Shown here piece after piece: positions 27,615 to 35,455 of a stretch of 64,000 nucleotides of DNA. The first letter of the stretch is position 1; the number at the start of each line of letters is the position of its first letter. The position numbers and the translations under genes are program-made. Source of the DNA: Anaerolineae bacterium (lineage in GTDB: Bacteria > Chloroflexota > Anaerolineae > UBA4142 > SHND01); NCBI GenBank assembly GCA_020851635.1, contig JADZCJ010000144.1, forward strand, positions 1-64,000, read 5' to 3'. The notes under the pieces were generated by a model, which was not told the origin of the DNA, made no database searches, and saw only the letters and a list, made by a program, of their open reading frames with translations.

Positions 27615-27680
27615 GTAAGGCACGCTCGCCGGAGCGTGCCGGGCGGGGAACAAAACAGCGTTCGCTCCTTACCGTCCAAA
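27615..27680 (-). repeat. Dispersed double-hairpin repeat in the pyrH leader
   Basis: Two hairpins in tandem: GGCACGCTC/GAGCGTGCC around 27619-27640, then a GGGGAAC.../...GCTCC arm pair at about 27644-27668. The whole unit is bounded by GTAAGG (27615-27620) and CCTTAC (27667-27672). Its sequence is shared with copies at 29.5 and 42 kb. The plus strand reads in the same orientation as those copies; strand is given relative to pyrH transcription. Confidence 0.8.
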
Positions 27681-27720
27681 ATTGTGACGCACACCCTTGA
27701 TCATGTTGCTGCGCTATTGC

Positions 27721-27726
27721 ATTATA
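27721..27726 (-). promoter_or_regulatory. Possible -10 element upstream of pyrH
   Basis: TATAAT on minus at 27726-27721, just after the tsf terminator. This would give pyrH its own promoter with a leader of about 150 bases that carries the hairpin repeat. No good -35 was found. Confidence 0.45.
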
Positions 27727-27729
27727 CAT

Positions 27730-27773
27730 AAAAAAAGGGAAATGAGAGGATGATCATCCCTTCAAATCCCTTT
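27730..27773 (-). terminator. Intrinsic terminator after tsf
   Basis: On minus, an outer stem AAAGGGA/TCCCTTT encloses the palindrome GGATGATCATCC (27748-27759) and is followed by a run of seven U. It lies 20 bases after the tsf stop. Confidence 0.75.
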
Positions 27774-27793
27774 GGTTCATCAACTGGTTTTTG

Positions 27794-28387
27794 TTATTCC
27801 CCCAACGCGTACCGGGTAAAACGCCGCACGACAATCTTTTCGCCGGTCTGGGCGCTGGCTGCCTTGACAACATCCTCGATCGTCAGTTTATCATCCTTGA
27901 TATACGCCTGTCTGAGCAGGACGTGCTCGGCAAAATACTTGTCCAGTTTGCCCGCGACGATTTTTTCGACAATGTTGGCGGGCTTGCCTTCCGCCAACGT
28001 GGCATCGGTGAACGTCCTGGTTTGCGCTTCCAGTTCATCGGCGGGAATGTTCTCGACCGAGACGTATTTCGGATTCATTGCCGCAATCTGCAGGGCGACG
28101 GCATGCGCCGCCTCTTTGAATTGGGGCGTGCGCGCGACAAAATCGGTCTCGCAGTTGAGTTCGACCATGACGCCGACCTTGCCATTGTGGACATAGGTCT
28201 CGATCGCGCCATCTCTGGCGGTCCGCTCGGCTGCCTTTTTGTCCGCCTTGGCGATGCCCTTGGCGCGCAAAATGCTCAACGCCTTGTCGTAATCGCCGCC
28301 CATTTCGTCGAGGGTCTTTTTAGCGTCGAGAATGCCCGCGCCGGTTTCTTCCCGCAATTTCTTGATTTGTTCAGCTGTGCTTGCCAT
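27794..28387 (-). CDS. tsf: Elongation factor Ts (short form)
   Basis: Nucleotide exchange factor for EF-Tu. The 197-residue length matches the short EF-Ts of Thermus-like and Chloroflexota proteins rather than the 280-residue enterobacterial form. N-terminal UBA-like IKKLREETGAGILDAKKTLDE, then VMVELNCETDFVART, the EF-Tu-contacting TDF motif. Its ATG shares a base with the rpsB stop, so the two are coupled. Confidence 0.97.
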   Translation of the reverse strand: MASTAEQIKKLREETGAGILDAKKTLDEMGGDYDKALSILRAKGIAKADKKAAERTARDGAIETYVHNGKVGVMVELNCETDFVARTPQFKEAAHAVALQIAAMNPKYVSVENIPADELEAQTRTFTDATLAEGKPANIVEKIVAGKLDKYFAEHVLLRQAYIKDDKLTIEDVVKAASAQTGEKIVVRRFTRYALGE

Positions 28388-29244
28388 TATTCACCTATCT
28401 CTTCTGCAACGGCTTCGGGTGCGGCAGCTTGAACTATATCCCCGCCATCATCCAGGTCGAGGTCCGAGTCACCGGGCTCAAAGGTGAGCGCCTGTTCGAG
28501 CTCGCTCTGTATCTCGGCGGGCGCACCCTCTTCGAGTTGTTCCGCCGCAATGACGCCGCGAATGTTTTTGCCTTCGATGACGGCATCCGCGATCTTGGCA
28601 GTAATCAGTTTGATGGCGCGAATCGCATCGTCGTTCGCCGGAATCGGGTATTGAATCGGAAAGGGATCGCTGTTGGTATCGCACAGCGCCACAATCGGAA
28701 TTTCTAGAGTGGATGCTTCGTGGATCGCAATTTGTTCGTGCAGGGTGTCCACGATAAACAAAAGTCTGGGCAGACGCTTCATTTCGCGCAGCCCCCCGAC
28801 GCGGGTTTCGAGTTTGCCGAGTTCGCGCGTCAAGAGCAGCGCTTCCTTTTTGGGCAGTTTGTCGAGTTCGCCCATCGCCTGTCGTTCTTCGAGGCGCAGC
28901 ATGTAATCAATGCGCCCGCGAATGGTGCGGAAATTGGTGAGCGTGCCGCCGAGCCAGCGATTGCTGACATAGGGCATCCCGCACCGCATGGCTTCCTGTT
29001 GTACGGTCTCTTGCGCCTGTTTTTTGGTGCCGACAAAGAGGATGGCGCCGCCCTCGGCGACTGCGTCGCGGACGGTCTTGTATGCCTCTTCGAGCCGGCC
29101 CATTGTCTGCTGGAGATCAATAATGTGAATGCCGTTGCGCTGGGTAAAGATAAACTGCTTCATCCGCGGGTTCCAGCGCCGCGTGCGATGACCGAAATGA
29201 ACCCCTGCTTCGAGCAGGGATTTCATGGGGAGAATGCTAGCCAT
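28387..29244 (-). CDS. rpsB: 30S ribosomal protein S2
   Basis: Small-subunit protein S2. [20 protein letters not shown], then [30 protein letters not shown] and [13 protein letters not shown] are the standard signatures. The 285-residue protein carries an acidic C-terminal extension of about 50 residues ([13 protein letters not shown]...). AAGGAG precedes the ATG. Coupled to tsf. A long leader with a perfect inverted repeat lies upstream. Confidence 0.97.
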   Translation of the reverse strand: MASILPMKSLLEAGVHFGHRTRRWNPRMKQFIFTQRNGIHIIDLQQTMGRLEEAYKTVRDAVAEGGAILFVGTKKQAQETVQQEAMRCGMPYVSNRWLGGTLTNFRTIRGRIDYMLRLEERQAMGELDKLPKKEALLLTRELGKLETRVGGLREMKRLPRLLFIVDTLHEQIAIHEASTLEIPIVALCDTNSDPFPIQYPIPANDDAIRAIKLITAKIADAVIEGKNIRGVIAAEQLEEGAPAEIQSELEQALTFEPGDSDLDLDDGGDIVQAAAPEAVAEEIGE

Positions 29245-29263
29245 GTGGCTCCTTTGTGTTTTT

Positions 29264-29290
29264 GTTGGTCAACACGAGCTGTTGACCAAC
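29264..29290 (-). promoter_or_regulatory. Perfect inverted repeat in the rpsB leader
   Basis: GTTGGTCAAC (29264-29273) and GTTGACCAAC (29281-29290) flank a 7-base spacer. In the message the hairpin would end about 19 bases before the rpsB start, just ahead of the ribosome-binding site. It may be an RNA control element, for instance for feedback by S2, or a protein operator. Confidence 0.6.
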
Positions 29291-29404
29291 CTGCGGCATC
29301 CTTTGAGACGTCGCGCATTGCATTTTTTGGGCGCAACACACACGACGCGGGGAGATGCCTGATTGATAGAAATGTTTGCTGCGTTCGGGACGCAACGACT
29401 TGAT

Positions 29405-29410
29405 ATTATA
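29405..29410 (-). promoter_or_regulatory. -10 element for rpsB-tsf
   Basis: A perfect TATAAT on minus at 29410-29405. Transcription from here would give a leader of about 150 bases including the inverted repeat at 29264-29290. Confidence 0.55.
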
Positions 29411-29461
29411 CGCAGATTGGAAAACCGCGCAAAAAAGGGTATGCGTCCTATTTGGTGTGGT

Positions 29462-29520
29462 GTAGGGCACGCTCGCTGCAGCGTGCCGGGTGGGGAACGA
29501 AACGGCGTTCGTTCCTTACT
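29462..29520 (+). repeat. Dispersed double-hairpin repeat, copy at 29.46 kb
   Basis: Starts GTAGGGCACGCTC and ends GTTCGTTCCTTAC. The first hairpin is GGCACGCT/AGCGTGCC, the second GGAACGAA/TTCGTTCC. Nearly identical to the copy 89 bp downstream. Confidence 0.85.
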
Positions 29521-29550
29521 GTCTACAATCGTCACGATTTTTGGTCGTAC

Positions 29551-29608
29551 GTAGGGCACGCTCGCCGCAGCGTGCCGGGCGGGGAACGAAACAGCGTTCG
29601 TTCCTTGC
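29551..29608 (+). repeat. Dispersed double-hairpin repeat, copy at 29.55 kb
   Basis: Same orientation as the preceding copy, with starts 89 bp apart. It differs from it at a few positions, most of which keep the stems paired. Confidence 0.85.
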
Positions 29609-29704
29609 CATCCACACGCGCAAGGGCAAATCTGTCGGGTTTGCCAATCTGTCCGCAATGCGTCGGGGCGAGCGGACGCGTTTTTCATTCCCCATTGTTA
29701 CGCA

Positions 29705-29710
29705 TATAAT
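29705..29710 (+). promoter_or_regulatory. -10 element for plsC, apparently leaderless
   Basis: TATAAT at 29705-29710 with TTTTCA 17 bp upstream (29682-29687). Nine bases separate it from the plsC ATG and no Shine-Dalgarno is present. Confidence 0.6.
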
Positions 29711-29719
29711 CTTGTCGTC

Positions 29720-30508
29720 ATGTCCACTGATCCCAAGACGCCGGGCATTGCCAAGACGGGCTTTTTGATTCCTCCGGAACAACTCGATACGCCGGGGCAC
29801 CGCCGCATGTATTGGTTTGCGGCGCGCCTGCTCAATTGGATCTTTGATTCGATCTATCATTGGAAGGTGATCGGGCTGGGGAATATTCCGAGCAAGGGAC
29901 CCGCGATCGCGACCATCAATCACCTATCGGCGTTCGATCTGCCGACACTCGGGACGGTGATGGTGAATGCGGGTTGGACGCCGGGGATCAACATGTTTAC
30001 GATTTCCAAACAAGAGTTGTTTGAGAAACCGCTCTTGCCCCATCTTTTGGCTCGGATGGGCATGTTCCCTGTCAACCGCAACCAGTCGGACGTCAACGCG
30101 ATGCGGATAATGCTCTCGATCTTTAAGCGCGGCGCCATGTTGGGCATTGCGCCCGAAGGAACGCGCAGTCCGACAGGTCATTTGCAGTTGTTCCAACCCG
30201 GTCTGGCAAAACTCGCGATCCAAAAGCATATTCCCATTCTCCCCATCGGACTCGTGGGAATGGAAAAAGTGATGCCCATTGGTTCGAAACTGCCTCACAT
30301 TGTTCCAATCGAGGTCCATTTTGGACCGGTGTACGAGCTGTCCGACTATTACGACAAGACATTAACCCCCGAGACATTAGAGCGCGCGGCGTGGGACATG
30401 CGCGCCCGGGTTGCCGAGTTGCTCCCCGAATGGATGCGCGAGCTACCGCCGAGCGACGCAGAGGTGCGGTTCGGAAGCGTGCTCTCGGCGAGCAGCATCA
30501 AAGGATAA
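29720..30508 (+). CDS. plsC: 1-acyl-glycerol-3-phosphate acyltransferase (PlsC family)
   Basis: Adds the second acyl chain in phosphatidate synthesis, on the inner membrane face. The catalytic HX4D motif is NHLSAFD (His68, Asp73) and the substrate-binding EGTRS motif is present in LGIAPEGTRSPTG. 262 residues, with weakly hydrophobic N-terminal helices and a helical C-terminal tail. It stands alone between the repeats and a strong terminator, but its product feeds cdsA on the other side. Confidence 0.92.
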   Translation: MSTDPKTPGIAKTGFLIPPEQLDTPGHRRMYWFAARLLNWIFDSIYHWKVIGLGNIPSKGPAIATINHLSAFDLPTLGTVMVNAGWTPGINMFTISKQELFEKPLLPHLLARMGMFPVNRNQSDVNAMRIMLSIFKRGAMLGIAPEGTRSPTGHLQLFQPGLAKLAIQKHIPILPIGLVGMEKVMPIGSKLPHIVPIEVHFGPVYELSDYYDKTLTPETLERAAWDMRARVAELLPEWMRELPPSDAEVRFGSVLSASSIKG

Positions 30509-30516
30509 AGAATTGC

Positions 30517-30552
30517 AAAAAGGACAGAACACAATAGTGTCCTGTCCTTTTT
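30517..30552. terminator. Bidirectional intrinsic terminator
   Basis: An 11-bp stem AAAAAGGACAG/CTGTCCTTTTT (30517-30527 with 30542-30552) with a 14-base loop that can itself pair (ACAC/GTGT). The T-run follows on plus. It separates plsC from the convergent DUF2237 gene. Confidence 0.88.
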
Positions 30553-30565
30553 TTGTGCCACAAAC

Positions 30566-30970
30566 CTATTTGTCGAGCGCAAACTGGCGCAATTGATCGA
30601 GGGTGACCACACTCAATGCGGCGCGATGGGTGCGGCGCAAGAGAACGGGCGGCGCAACTCCGGCGTCGAGCGCTTGTTTCCAGCGGTCTACACACAAACA
30701 CCAGCGGTCGCCCGCCTTGAGCCCGGGAAAATCGTGCTCGGGCACCGGTGTCACCAGGTCGTTGCCCACCTCCTGACTGAAACGCAAAAACTCGTCGGTC
30801 ATTTGCGCGCAAACAACATGCGCGCCCACATCTTCGGGTCCCGTGTCACATGCGCCGTTGCGATAAAATCCGGTGAGCGGGTCCATGCAGCACGCTTCCA
30901 ATAAAGTGCCGAGGACATTTTTGGGTTCGTGGTGCCCGTTCGAGCTGTGTTGGCCGTTGCCGGAAATCAT
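30566..30970 (-). CDS. DUF2237 family protein
   Basis: A 134-residue cytoplasmic protein that matches the DUF2237 pattern well: NVLGTLLEACCMDPLTGFYR, then DTGPEDVGAHVVCAQMT, FLRFSQEVGNDL and FPGLKAGDRWCLCVDRWKQA. The conserved Cys residues suggest a metal or cofactor site, but no function is established for the family. It follows gatA on the same strand (18 bp after the gatA stop), so it is probably the last gene of that operon. Confidence 0.85.
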   Translation of the reverse strand: MISGNGQHSSNGHHEPKNVLGTLLEACCMDPLTGFYRNGACDTGPEDVGAHVVCAQMTDEFLRFSQEVGNDLVTPVPEHDFPGLKAGDRWCLCVDRWKQALDAGVAPPVLLRRTHRAALSVVTLDQLRQFALDK

Positions 30971-30988
30971 CCTGTCCTCCCTCGATTC

Positions 30989-32512
30989 TCAAGAGCTATG
31001 GGCGGGAGCGCCATTCAGCATTGGCTTGCGCTTGTGCCACCCGGTCGTTTGTTCGTACACATAGGCAACGCGGAGCATTTTGGCTTCGTCAAAGGCGCGC
31101 GCCATGATTTGCATCCCGACCGGCAAGCCATCCGAAAATCCCGCGGGCAAAGTAATGGCAGGGATTCCCGCGAGCGGCTGTGCGAGCGTCAAGACGTCCG
31201 CAAGATACATTTGCAGGGGGTCGTCAATCATGGCGCCGACGCGAAATGGTGGTGTGGGCGAGGTCGCGCTGACCAACACATCCACCTCGTCGAACGCGCG
31301 GTCAAAATCGCGCTTGATAAGCGTGCGCGCTTTTTGCGCTTTGACGTAATAGGCGTCGTAATAGCCCGCGCTGAGCGCATATGTGCCGAGCATGATGCGG
31401 CGCTTGACCTCGGGACCGAACCCGCGCCCGCGCGTCGCGCGCGTGACATCCCAGACATCGCCGGGCACGTTAGCGCGCAGCCCATATTTCACTCCGTCAT
31501 ATCGCGCGAGATTTGCAGATGCTTCGGCGGGGGCGAGAATATAATATGTCGGCAACGCGTATTCGGTATGCGGCAGACTGACCTCGCGGACCGTCGCGCC
31601 GAGCGATTCGAGATGCGCGATCGCCGCGCGGGTGGTTGATTCGACACCCGCCGCCATGCCCTCGACAAAATATTCTCGTGGGACACCCACACGCAAGCCA
31701 TGCAAAGGCAAAGATGCGCCGCCCACATCCCCCAACCCGGCGACGAAATCGGGCACGGCGAGGTCCACGGTGGTCGAATCGCGCGCGTCGCGCCCCGCGA
31801 TGAGATTCAGAATCAATGCCGCGTCGCGCACATCCTTGGTCATCGGTCCGACCTGATCGAGCGACGACGCAAATGCGATCACGCCCCAGCGCGAAACGCG
31901 CCCATAGCTCGGGCGCAGACCCACCGTGTTGGTAAAAGACGCGGGCTGGCGCACACTGCCGCCCGTGTCGGTGCCGAGCGCAAAAACGCCTTGGTCCGCC
32001 GTCATGGCGGCTGCACTGCCGCCGCTCGAACCGCCGGGCACGCGCGTCAAATCCCACGGATTGTATGTGACGCCGTAACCCGAATTCTCGGTCGAAGAGC
32101 CCATCGCAAATTCATCGGGATTGGTCTTGCCGAGCAGATGCGCGCCCGCCGCATGTAATCTTTCGATCACGGTCGCGCTATAGACCGGCACAAATCCTTC
32201 CAGAATGCGCGAGCCGGCGGTGGTCACCGTGCCCTCTGTCGAAATCACATCCTTGACCGTCATCGGCACCCCCAGCAGGGGAGCAATGTCCGCGCCGTCG
32301 CGCCGCGCTTGCGCCAGCAGCGCATCCGCGTGTTTTGCCTCCGCGAGCGCCGTGTCGGCAGTGACGGTCAAATACGCATGGATTTTCGGCTCGAGCTCGG
32401 CGATGCGGTCCAACAGAGCGCGCGTGAGTTCGAGCGCCGAGATTTCGCCCATCCGCAGCATTTCTGCCGCGCGCCAAGCAGAGAGTTCATGCAGACTGGT
32501 TTCGGTAGGCAT
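30989..32512 (-). CDS. gatA: Asp/Glu-tRNA amidotransferase subunit A
   Basis: Amidase subunit of the GatCAB complex, which converts mischarged Glu-tRNA(Gln) or Asp-tRNA(Asn). The Ser-cisSer-Lys triad is visible: Lys in GVPMTVKDVIS, and the serines in PGGSSGGSAAAMTADQGVFA and GTDTGGSVRQPA. 507 residues from the ATG at 32512. That start lies 26 bp inside the end of the upstream glycosyltransferase gene. gatB is not in the window. Confidence 0.96.
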   Translation of the reverse strand: MPTETSLHELSAWRAAEMLRMGEISALELTRALLDRIAELEPKIHAYLTVTADTALAEAKHADALLAQARRDGADIAPLLGVPMTVKDVISTEGTVTTAGSRILEGFVPVYSATVIERLHAAGAHLLGKTNPDEFAMGSSTENSGYGVTYNPWDLTRVPGGSSGGSAAAMTADQGVFALGTDTGGSVRQPASFTNTVGLRPSYGRVSRWGVIAFASSLDQVGPMTKDVRDAALILNLIAGRDARDSTTVDLAVPDFVAGLGDVGGASLPLHGLRVGVPREYFVEGMAAGVESTTRAAIAHLESLGATVREVSLPHTEYALPTYYILAPAEASANLARYDGVKYGLRANVPGDVWDVTRATRGRGFGPEVKRRIMLGTYALSAGYYDAYYVKAQKARTLIKRDFDRAFDEVDVLVSATSPTPPFRVGAMIDDPLQMYLADVLTLAQPLAGIPAITLPAGFSDGLPVGMQIMARAFDEAKMLRVAYVYEQTTGWHKRKPMLNGAPAHSS

Positions 32513-33701
32513 AAAAAGAGGGACGCGCCGAGCGTTCGAGCTGACGGTAGAGATCAACGAGTTTATCGAGGTTGCCGCGCAACGAATATTGTTCGACCGC
32601 GCGCTGGCGAGAACGACGTCTCAGTTCTTCGCGAAACTCCGGAAACTCTATCAATTGTCGCAGGGCAAGGGGCAGCTGCCCATCGAGGTTTTCCAGATCG
32701 AGCACAAGACCAGCCCCGCGCATTGCTTCGCCATCGGCGCCCACATCGGTAACGATCATGGCACAACCGCTTGCCATCGCTTCGAGCATGGAAATGGAAA
32801 GCCCTTCAATCGCCGAAGGAAGCACATTGATATCGGAGGCGCGCAGCAGCCGCTGGATTTCACGCGCATCAGACAGATGTCCCCGAAAGATGATGCGCGG
32901 GTCGTCGCTGTATTTGCGGCGCAAACGACCCAGGTCCATGCCCCCACCTGCCAGCACCAGAACATGATCGTCGGGCAAATCGAGCGAGGTGAACGCTTCG
33001 CACAACACGTTGACGTTTTTTTCCGGCTCGATTCGTCCGACATAGGAAATGAGAACGCGCGCACCCAACTCGCGTTTATAATCCGATTCCCCCGGCGCAA
33101 ACTTGTCAATATCTACCCCGTTGGGAATCACATGTATCTGGGCATGTTCGACACCGTTTTTTTCCAACATGCGCTTTTGGTTTTCGGAAAAGACAATGAC
33201 GACGTCATATTTTTCGAGCGTGCTGACATACATGCGATAAATCACGCGCATCGCCGCGCCCCAGAACGAACGGGGAGGACCAAAGGGCATATGGATCGTG
33301 GCGATGCAAGGAATGTTGTACTCGTGCGCCAGTTCGGGAATCGAGGAATCGAGGTTGGAAAACGAAAGCGAGACGTGCGCCAACTGCGGACGTTCATTGC
33401 GGAGGACGTTTTTGATCGTGCGTTCAGCCCGAAGAGAAGAGACTGTCGCGCGATTCAGGATATCCAATGCGCCAATGCGGACCGCCCGCACGTTGGGGGG
33501 CGTAATGAGATGCCGTTCGCGTGTGGCGTGGAAAAAAAACACAACCTCGACAGCGCGCTGGCTCAAGCCGCTGAGCATCATACGCGAATAAGACACGGTG
33601 CCATAGTGACGCTCACTGGCAATGTGTCCAAACCAGGCGATCTTGAGCTGAGGGAGAGCGACGGGCGCGGCAGGTTGGGTCAAGTCAGTCAATTGGGTCA
33701 T
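32487..33701 (-). CDS. Glycosyltransferase family 4 protein
   Basis: A 404-residue GT-B type enzyme. The N-terminal domain starts KIAWFGHIASERHYGTVSYSRMM near residue 20; the linker VIPNGVDIDKF and the donor-binding half (SYVGRIEPEKNVNVLCEAF, then NVLPSAIEGLSISMLEAMASG with the E-x7-E motif) identify family GT4. It transfers an activated sugar to an unknown acceptor. Its start overlaps gatC by 4 bp and its end overlaps gatA by 26 bp, so it is locked into the gat operon. Confidence 0.9.
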   Translation of the reverse strand: MTQLTDLTQPAAPVALPQLKIAWFGHIASERHYGTVSYSRMMLSGLSQRAVEVVFFFHATRERHLITPPNVRAVRIGALDILNRATVSSLRAERTIKNVLRNERPQLAHVSLSFSNLDSSIPELAHEYNIPCIATIHMPFGPPRSFWGAAMRVIYRMYVSTLEKYDVVIVFSENQKRMLEKNGVEHAQIHVIPNGVDIDKFAPGESDYKRELGARVLISYVGRIEPEKNVNVLCEAFTSLDLPDDHVLVLAGGGMDLGRLRRKYSDDPRIIFRGHLSDAREIQRLLRASDINVLPSAIEGLSISMLEAMASGCAMIVTDVGADGEAMRGAGLVLDLENLDGQLPLALRQLIEFPEFREELRRRSRQRAVEQYSLRGNLDKLVDLYRQLERSARPSFYAYRNQSA

Positions 33702-33994
33702 TCTTCGAGGATCGCGCGAACCCGCAAAAATTCGCGATTCGGATCGGTATCCGGCGCGTTTTGCAGAACTTGATCGCGGGTGAGCGAGGGAGTGACAATA
33801 TCGGGGCGCATGACATTTTGATTGGGAATGACGCCAAAAGTCGGAGGGATGGCGTCGGTATCAAGTTGATTGAGCCGTTCGGCGTAATCCAAAATTGCCG
33901 ACAACTGCTCGGTCATGCGTTCGATTTCCGGTTCGGTGAGGTCGAGTCTTGCCAACTCGGCAATGTGTGCGACCTGTGCGCGGGTCAAAGACAT
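33698..33994 (-). CDS. gatC: Asp/Glu-tRNA amidotransferase subunit C
   Basis: A 98-residue belt subunit that stabilises GatA against GatB. VAHIAELARLDLTEPEIERM, then LSAILDYAERLNQLDTDAIPP, are the family signatures. First gene of the gatC-glycosyltransferase-gatA operon, overlapping the next start by ATGA. Confidence 0.94.
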   Translation of the reverse strand: MSLTRAQVAHIAELARLDLTEPEIERMTEQLSAILDYAERLNQLDTDAIPPTFGVIPNQNVMRPDIVTPSLTRDQVLQNAPDTDPNREFLRVRAILEE

Positions 33995-34040
33995 GGATTA
34001 AAAACACCTGTGCGTGAATTGCGCGAGTGATTATAGCATA

Positions 34041-34103
34041 CGTGAGATTTGCCGTGGGCACACCCGCCCTTTGGCTTGGTCGGGATGTGTCGTGCATCTC
34101 ACG
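34041..34103. repeat. Imperfect inverted repeat between gatC and the cytochrome gene
   Basis: CGTGAGAT (34041-34048) is matched by ATCTCACG (34096-34103). Inside, ...GGGCACACCC faces GGGATGTGTC..., giving a longer imperfect palindrome of about 63 bp. It resembles a small palindromic element but does not match the other repeat families here. Confidence 0.5.
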
Positions 34104-34135
34104 CAATCGCGCGGAGGGGTGAGGCGGGAAACCGG

Positions 34136-34160
34136 GCAAATTGGAAATTTGCGCCCCCAG
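34136..34160. repeat. Dispersed palindrome GCAAATTGGAAATTTGC, copy 1
   Basis: The 17-mer GCAAATTGGAAATTTGC followed by GCCCCCAG also occurs at 44686-44710, there followed by GTTCCCAG. Its ends are self-complementary. Confidence 0.65.
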
Positions 34161-34167
34161 AAGAAAT

Positions 34168-34202
34168 GACGAGCGCGCGCAATTGGATTGCGCGCGCTCG
34201 TC
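34168..34202 (-). terminator. Hairpin after the cytochrome c gene
   Basis: A perfect 16-bp stem (34168-34183 with 34187-34202) and 3-base loop lie 22 bases past the stop of the minus-strand cytochrome gene. The following sequence is only moderately U-rich. Confidence 0.7.
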
Positions 34203-34224
34203 GCATTTGCAGACCGTGTCCGGT

Positions 34225-35193
34225 CTATTTGACGTTGATCGGCGTCAGCCCATGCAGATACAGGTAGAGCGCCTCCAATTCCACATCGTCCAATTTGCCG
34301 ATGGTTTTCCACGGCATGACCGGTGAGACTTGACGACCGGTCGGATCGATCCCGGTACGCATGGTTTTGAAAAAATCATCCTTGGACCAATTCGGCACAA
34401 TGACCGTGAGGTTTGATGCGCCGGGCGGCGCCGGAGGCGGCGCGTTGCCGGTGAGGTCGGGACCATGACAGCCGCGACAGTCCCCAAAGTTCGCAACATA
34501 CTCGCCATATTCTTTGGTCGCGGCTTTGGGCGGCGCAGTGACCGGTTGTATGGGGAGTTCGGCGCCCTCTGCCTTGATCATCCCCAGCGCGACAAGAGCG
34601 GCGAGGAGCGGAGAGGGACTGAGCGGGGGTCGCGTGCCTTCCACAGGCTGCGAGTGCCGCAGATACGCAATCACGGCTTTGGCGTCATCATCGCTCAAAT
34701 AGCGCACGGGAAAGAACCCCATCGCGGTCAAACGCCCATCCGGCTCGACGCCGCTCCGCAGGATGCGGAAAATGTCGGCGTCAGAGAGGTCCTTGATTTT
34801 TCCCGCGGGAGTAATATTCGGTGGATAAACATCGCCCAGCGGAATTCCCGAGTCATCGCTCAGATTTTTGCCGCCGGTGAGGGGCAGTTCCCCATTTTGC
34901 GAGTGACAAGAGGCGCACAGAAATGCGGCGAGGTATTCGCCGCGCGCAATTTGCTCCGGCGTCCCTTCAATCGTGACGCTGACCGGCGCGACCGGATAAG
35001 GGCGCAACAGGTCGAACGTGCCCTTGCCGACTACGAGTGCTACCACCGCGAAAAGCACCGTGAGCAGTCCTGCGAGAATCGTGCCTCCCCATTTCACGAC
35101 GCCATTTTGGGAGCGCCACGCGCGGACCGCGACAAAGCCAAACGCGATGACCAGTGCAACGAGAAATGCAAGGAATAAAATATTGATCAACAT
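34225..35193 (-). CDS. Membrane-anchored diheme cytochrome c
   Basis: A 322-residue protein with two N-terminal membrane segments (about 3-23 and 34-56) and two class I cytochrome c domains outside the cytoplasm. Heme-binding motifs are CASCH (Cys93-Cys96-His97) and CRGCH (Cys239-Cys242-His243). Met ligands are probably in LTAMGFFP near 158 and SPVMPWK in the second domain. It should shuttle electrons at the membrane; partner unknown. The ATG at 35193 has a strong GGGGGAGAG upstream. The promoter lies beside an 11-bp phased repeat array. Confidence 0.88.
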   Translation of the reverse strand: MLINILFLAFLVALVIAFGFVAVRAWRSQNGVVKWGGTILAGLLTVLFAVVALVVGKGTFDLLRPYPVAPVSVTIEGTPEQIARGEYLAAFLCASCHSQNGELPLTGGKNLSDDSGIPLGDVYPPNITPAGKIKDLSDADIFRILRSGVEPDGRLTAMGFFPVRYLSDDDAKAVIAYLRHSQPVEGTRPPLSPSPLLAALVALGMIKAEGAELPIQPVTAPPKAATKEYGEYVANFGDCRGCHGPDLTGNAPPPAPPGASNLTVIVPNWSKDDFFKTMRTGIDPTGRQVSPVMPWKTIGKLDDVELEALYLYLHGLTPINVK

Positions 35194-35299
35194 CTCTCCC
35201 CCTTGATTTGATGTTCTGCGCCCAAGCAGCAAGATGATGTTGTTGGACTACAAAACTGCGAGACCCATCCTGTTCCATTTTGGCTGAATGGCAGACTCT

Positions 35300-35305
35300 A
35301 TTATA
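35300..35305 (-). promoter_or_regulatory. -10 element for the cytochrome c gene
   Basis: A perfect TATAAT on minus (35305-35300), giving a leader of about 100 bases. No consensus -35 is present; a degenerate unit of the 11-bp array falls where the -35 would be (about 35323-35331), as expected for an activator-dependent promoter. Confidence 0.6.
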
Positions 35306-35325
35306 GATGAAAAATGAGCCATTTC

Positions 35326-35386
35326 CTGCCCATTTTTTGACCAATTTTTGACCGATTCTTGACCCATATTTGACCTATTTTTGATG
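35326..35386. promoter_or_regulatory. Phased 11-bp direct repeat array (TTGACC units)
   Basis: TTGACC occurs at 35337, 35348, 35359 and 35370, with TTGATG at 35381: five units at exactly 11-bp spacing, each preceded by a T-tract. Weaker units appear at about 35326 and, in phase, TTGAAT at 35403. On minus the unit reads GGTCAA plus an A-rich spacer. The array lies between the cytochrome gene (minus) and an unknown membrane protein gene (plus). The helical-turn spacing suggests head-to-tail binding of a winged-helix regulator and possibly DNA bending. Confidence 0.75.
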
Positions 35387-35455
35387 CTACTATCCTAGCT
35401 TTTTGAATGATCCGAGCAAAAGCAAACTATTTACCGCTTGCCCAAGGAGGTCAAG

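Larger units (their letters stand above)
29245..29719. other. Gene-free region between divergent rpsB and plsC
   Basis: These 475 bases hold the rpsB leader and promoter (29245-29430), two copies of the dispersed double-hairpin repeat (29462-29520 and 29551-29608), and the plsC promoter next to its ATG. Short open frames here do not resemble genes. Confidence 0.7.

Noticed and set aside
27561-27793. Possible tRNA or small RNA gene in the pyrH leader
   Set aside because: The hairpins belong to a dispersed repeat family; no cloverleaf, anticodon arm or T-loop was found. No tRNA was seen anywhere in the window.
32205-33773. Open frame of 522 codons on plus opposite gatA and the GT4 gene
   Set aside because: It spans two conserved minus-strand genes and shows no protein family pattern.
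34136-34202. Riboswitch before the gatC or cytochrome genes
   Set aside because: The structure consists of a dispersed palindrome and a terminator hairpin at the gene 3' ends; no conserved aptamer core was recognised.
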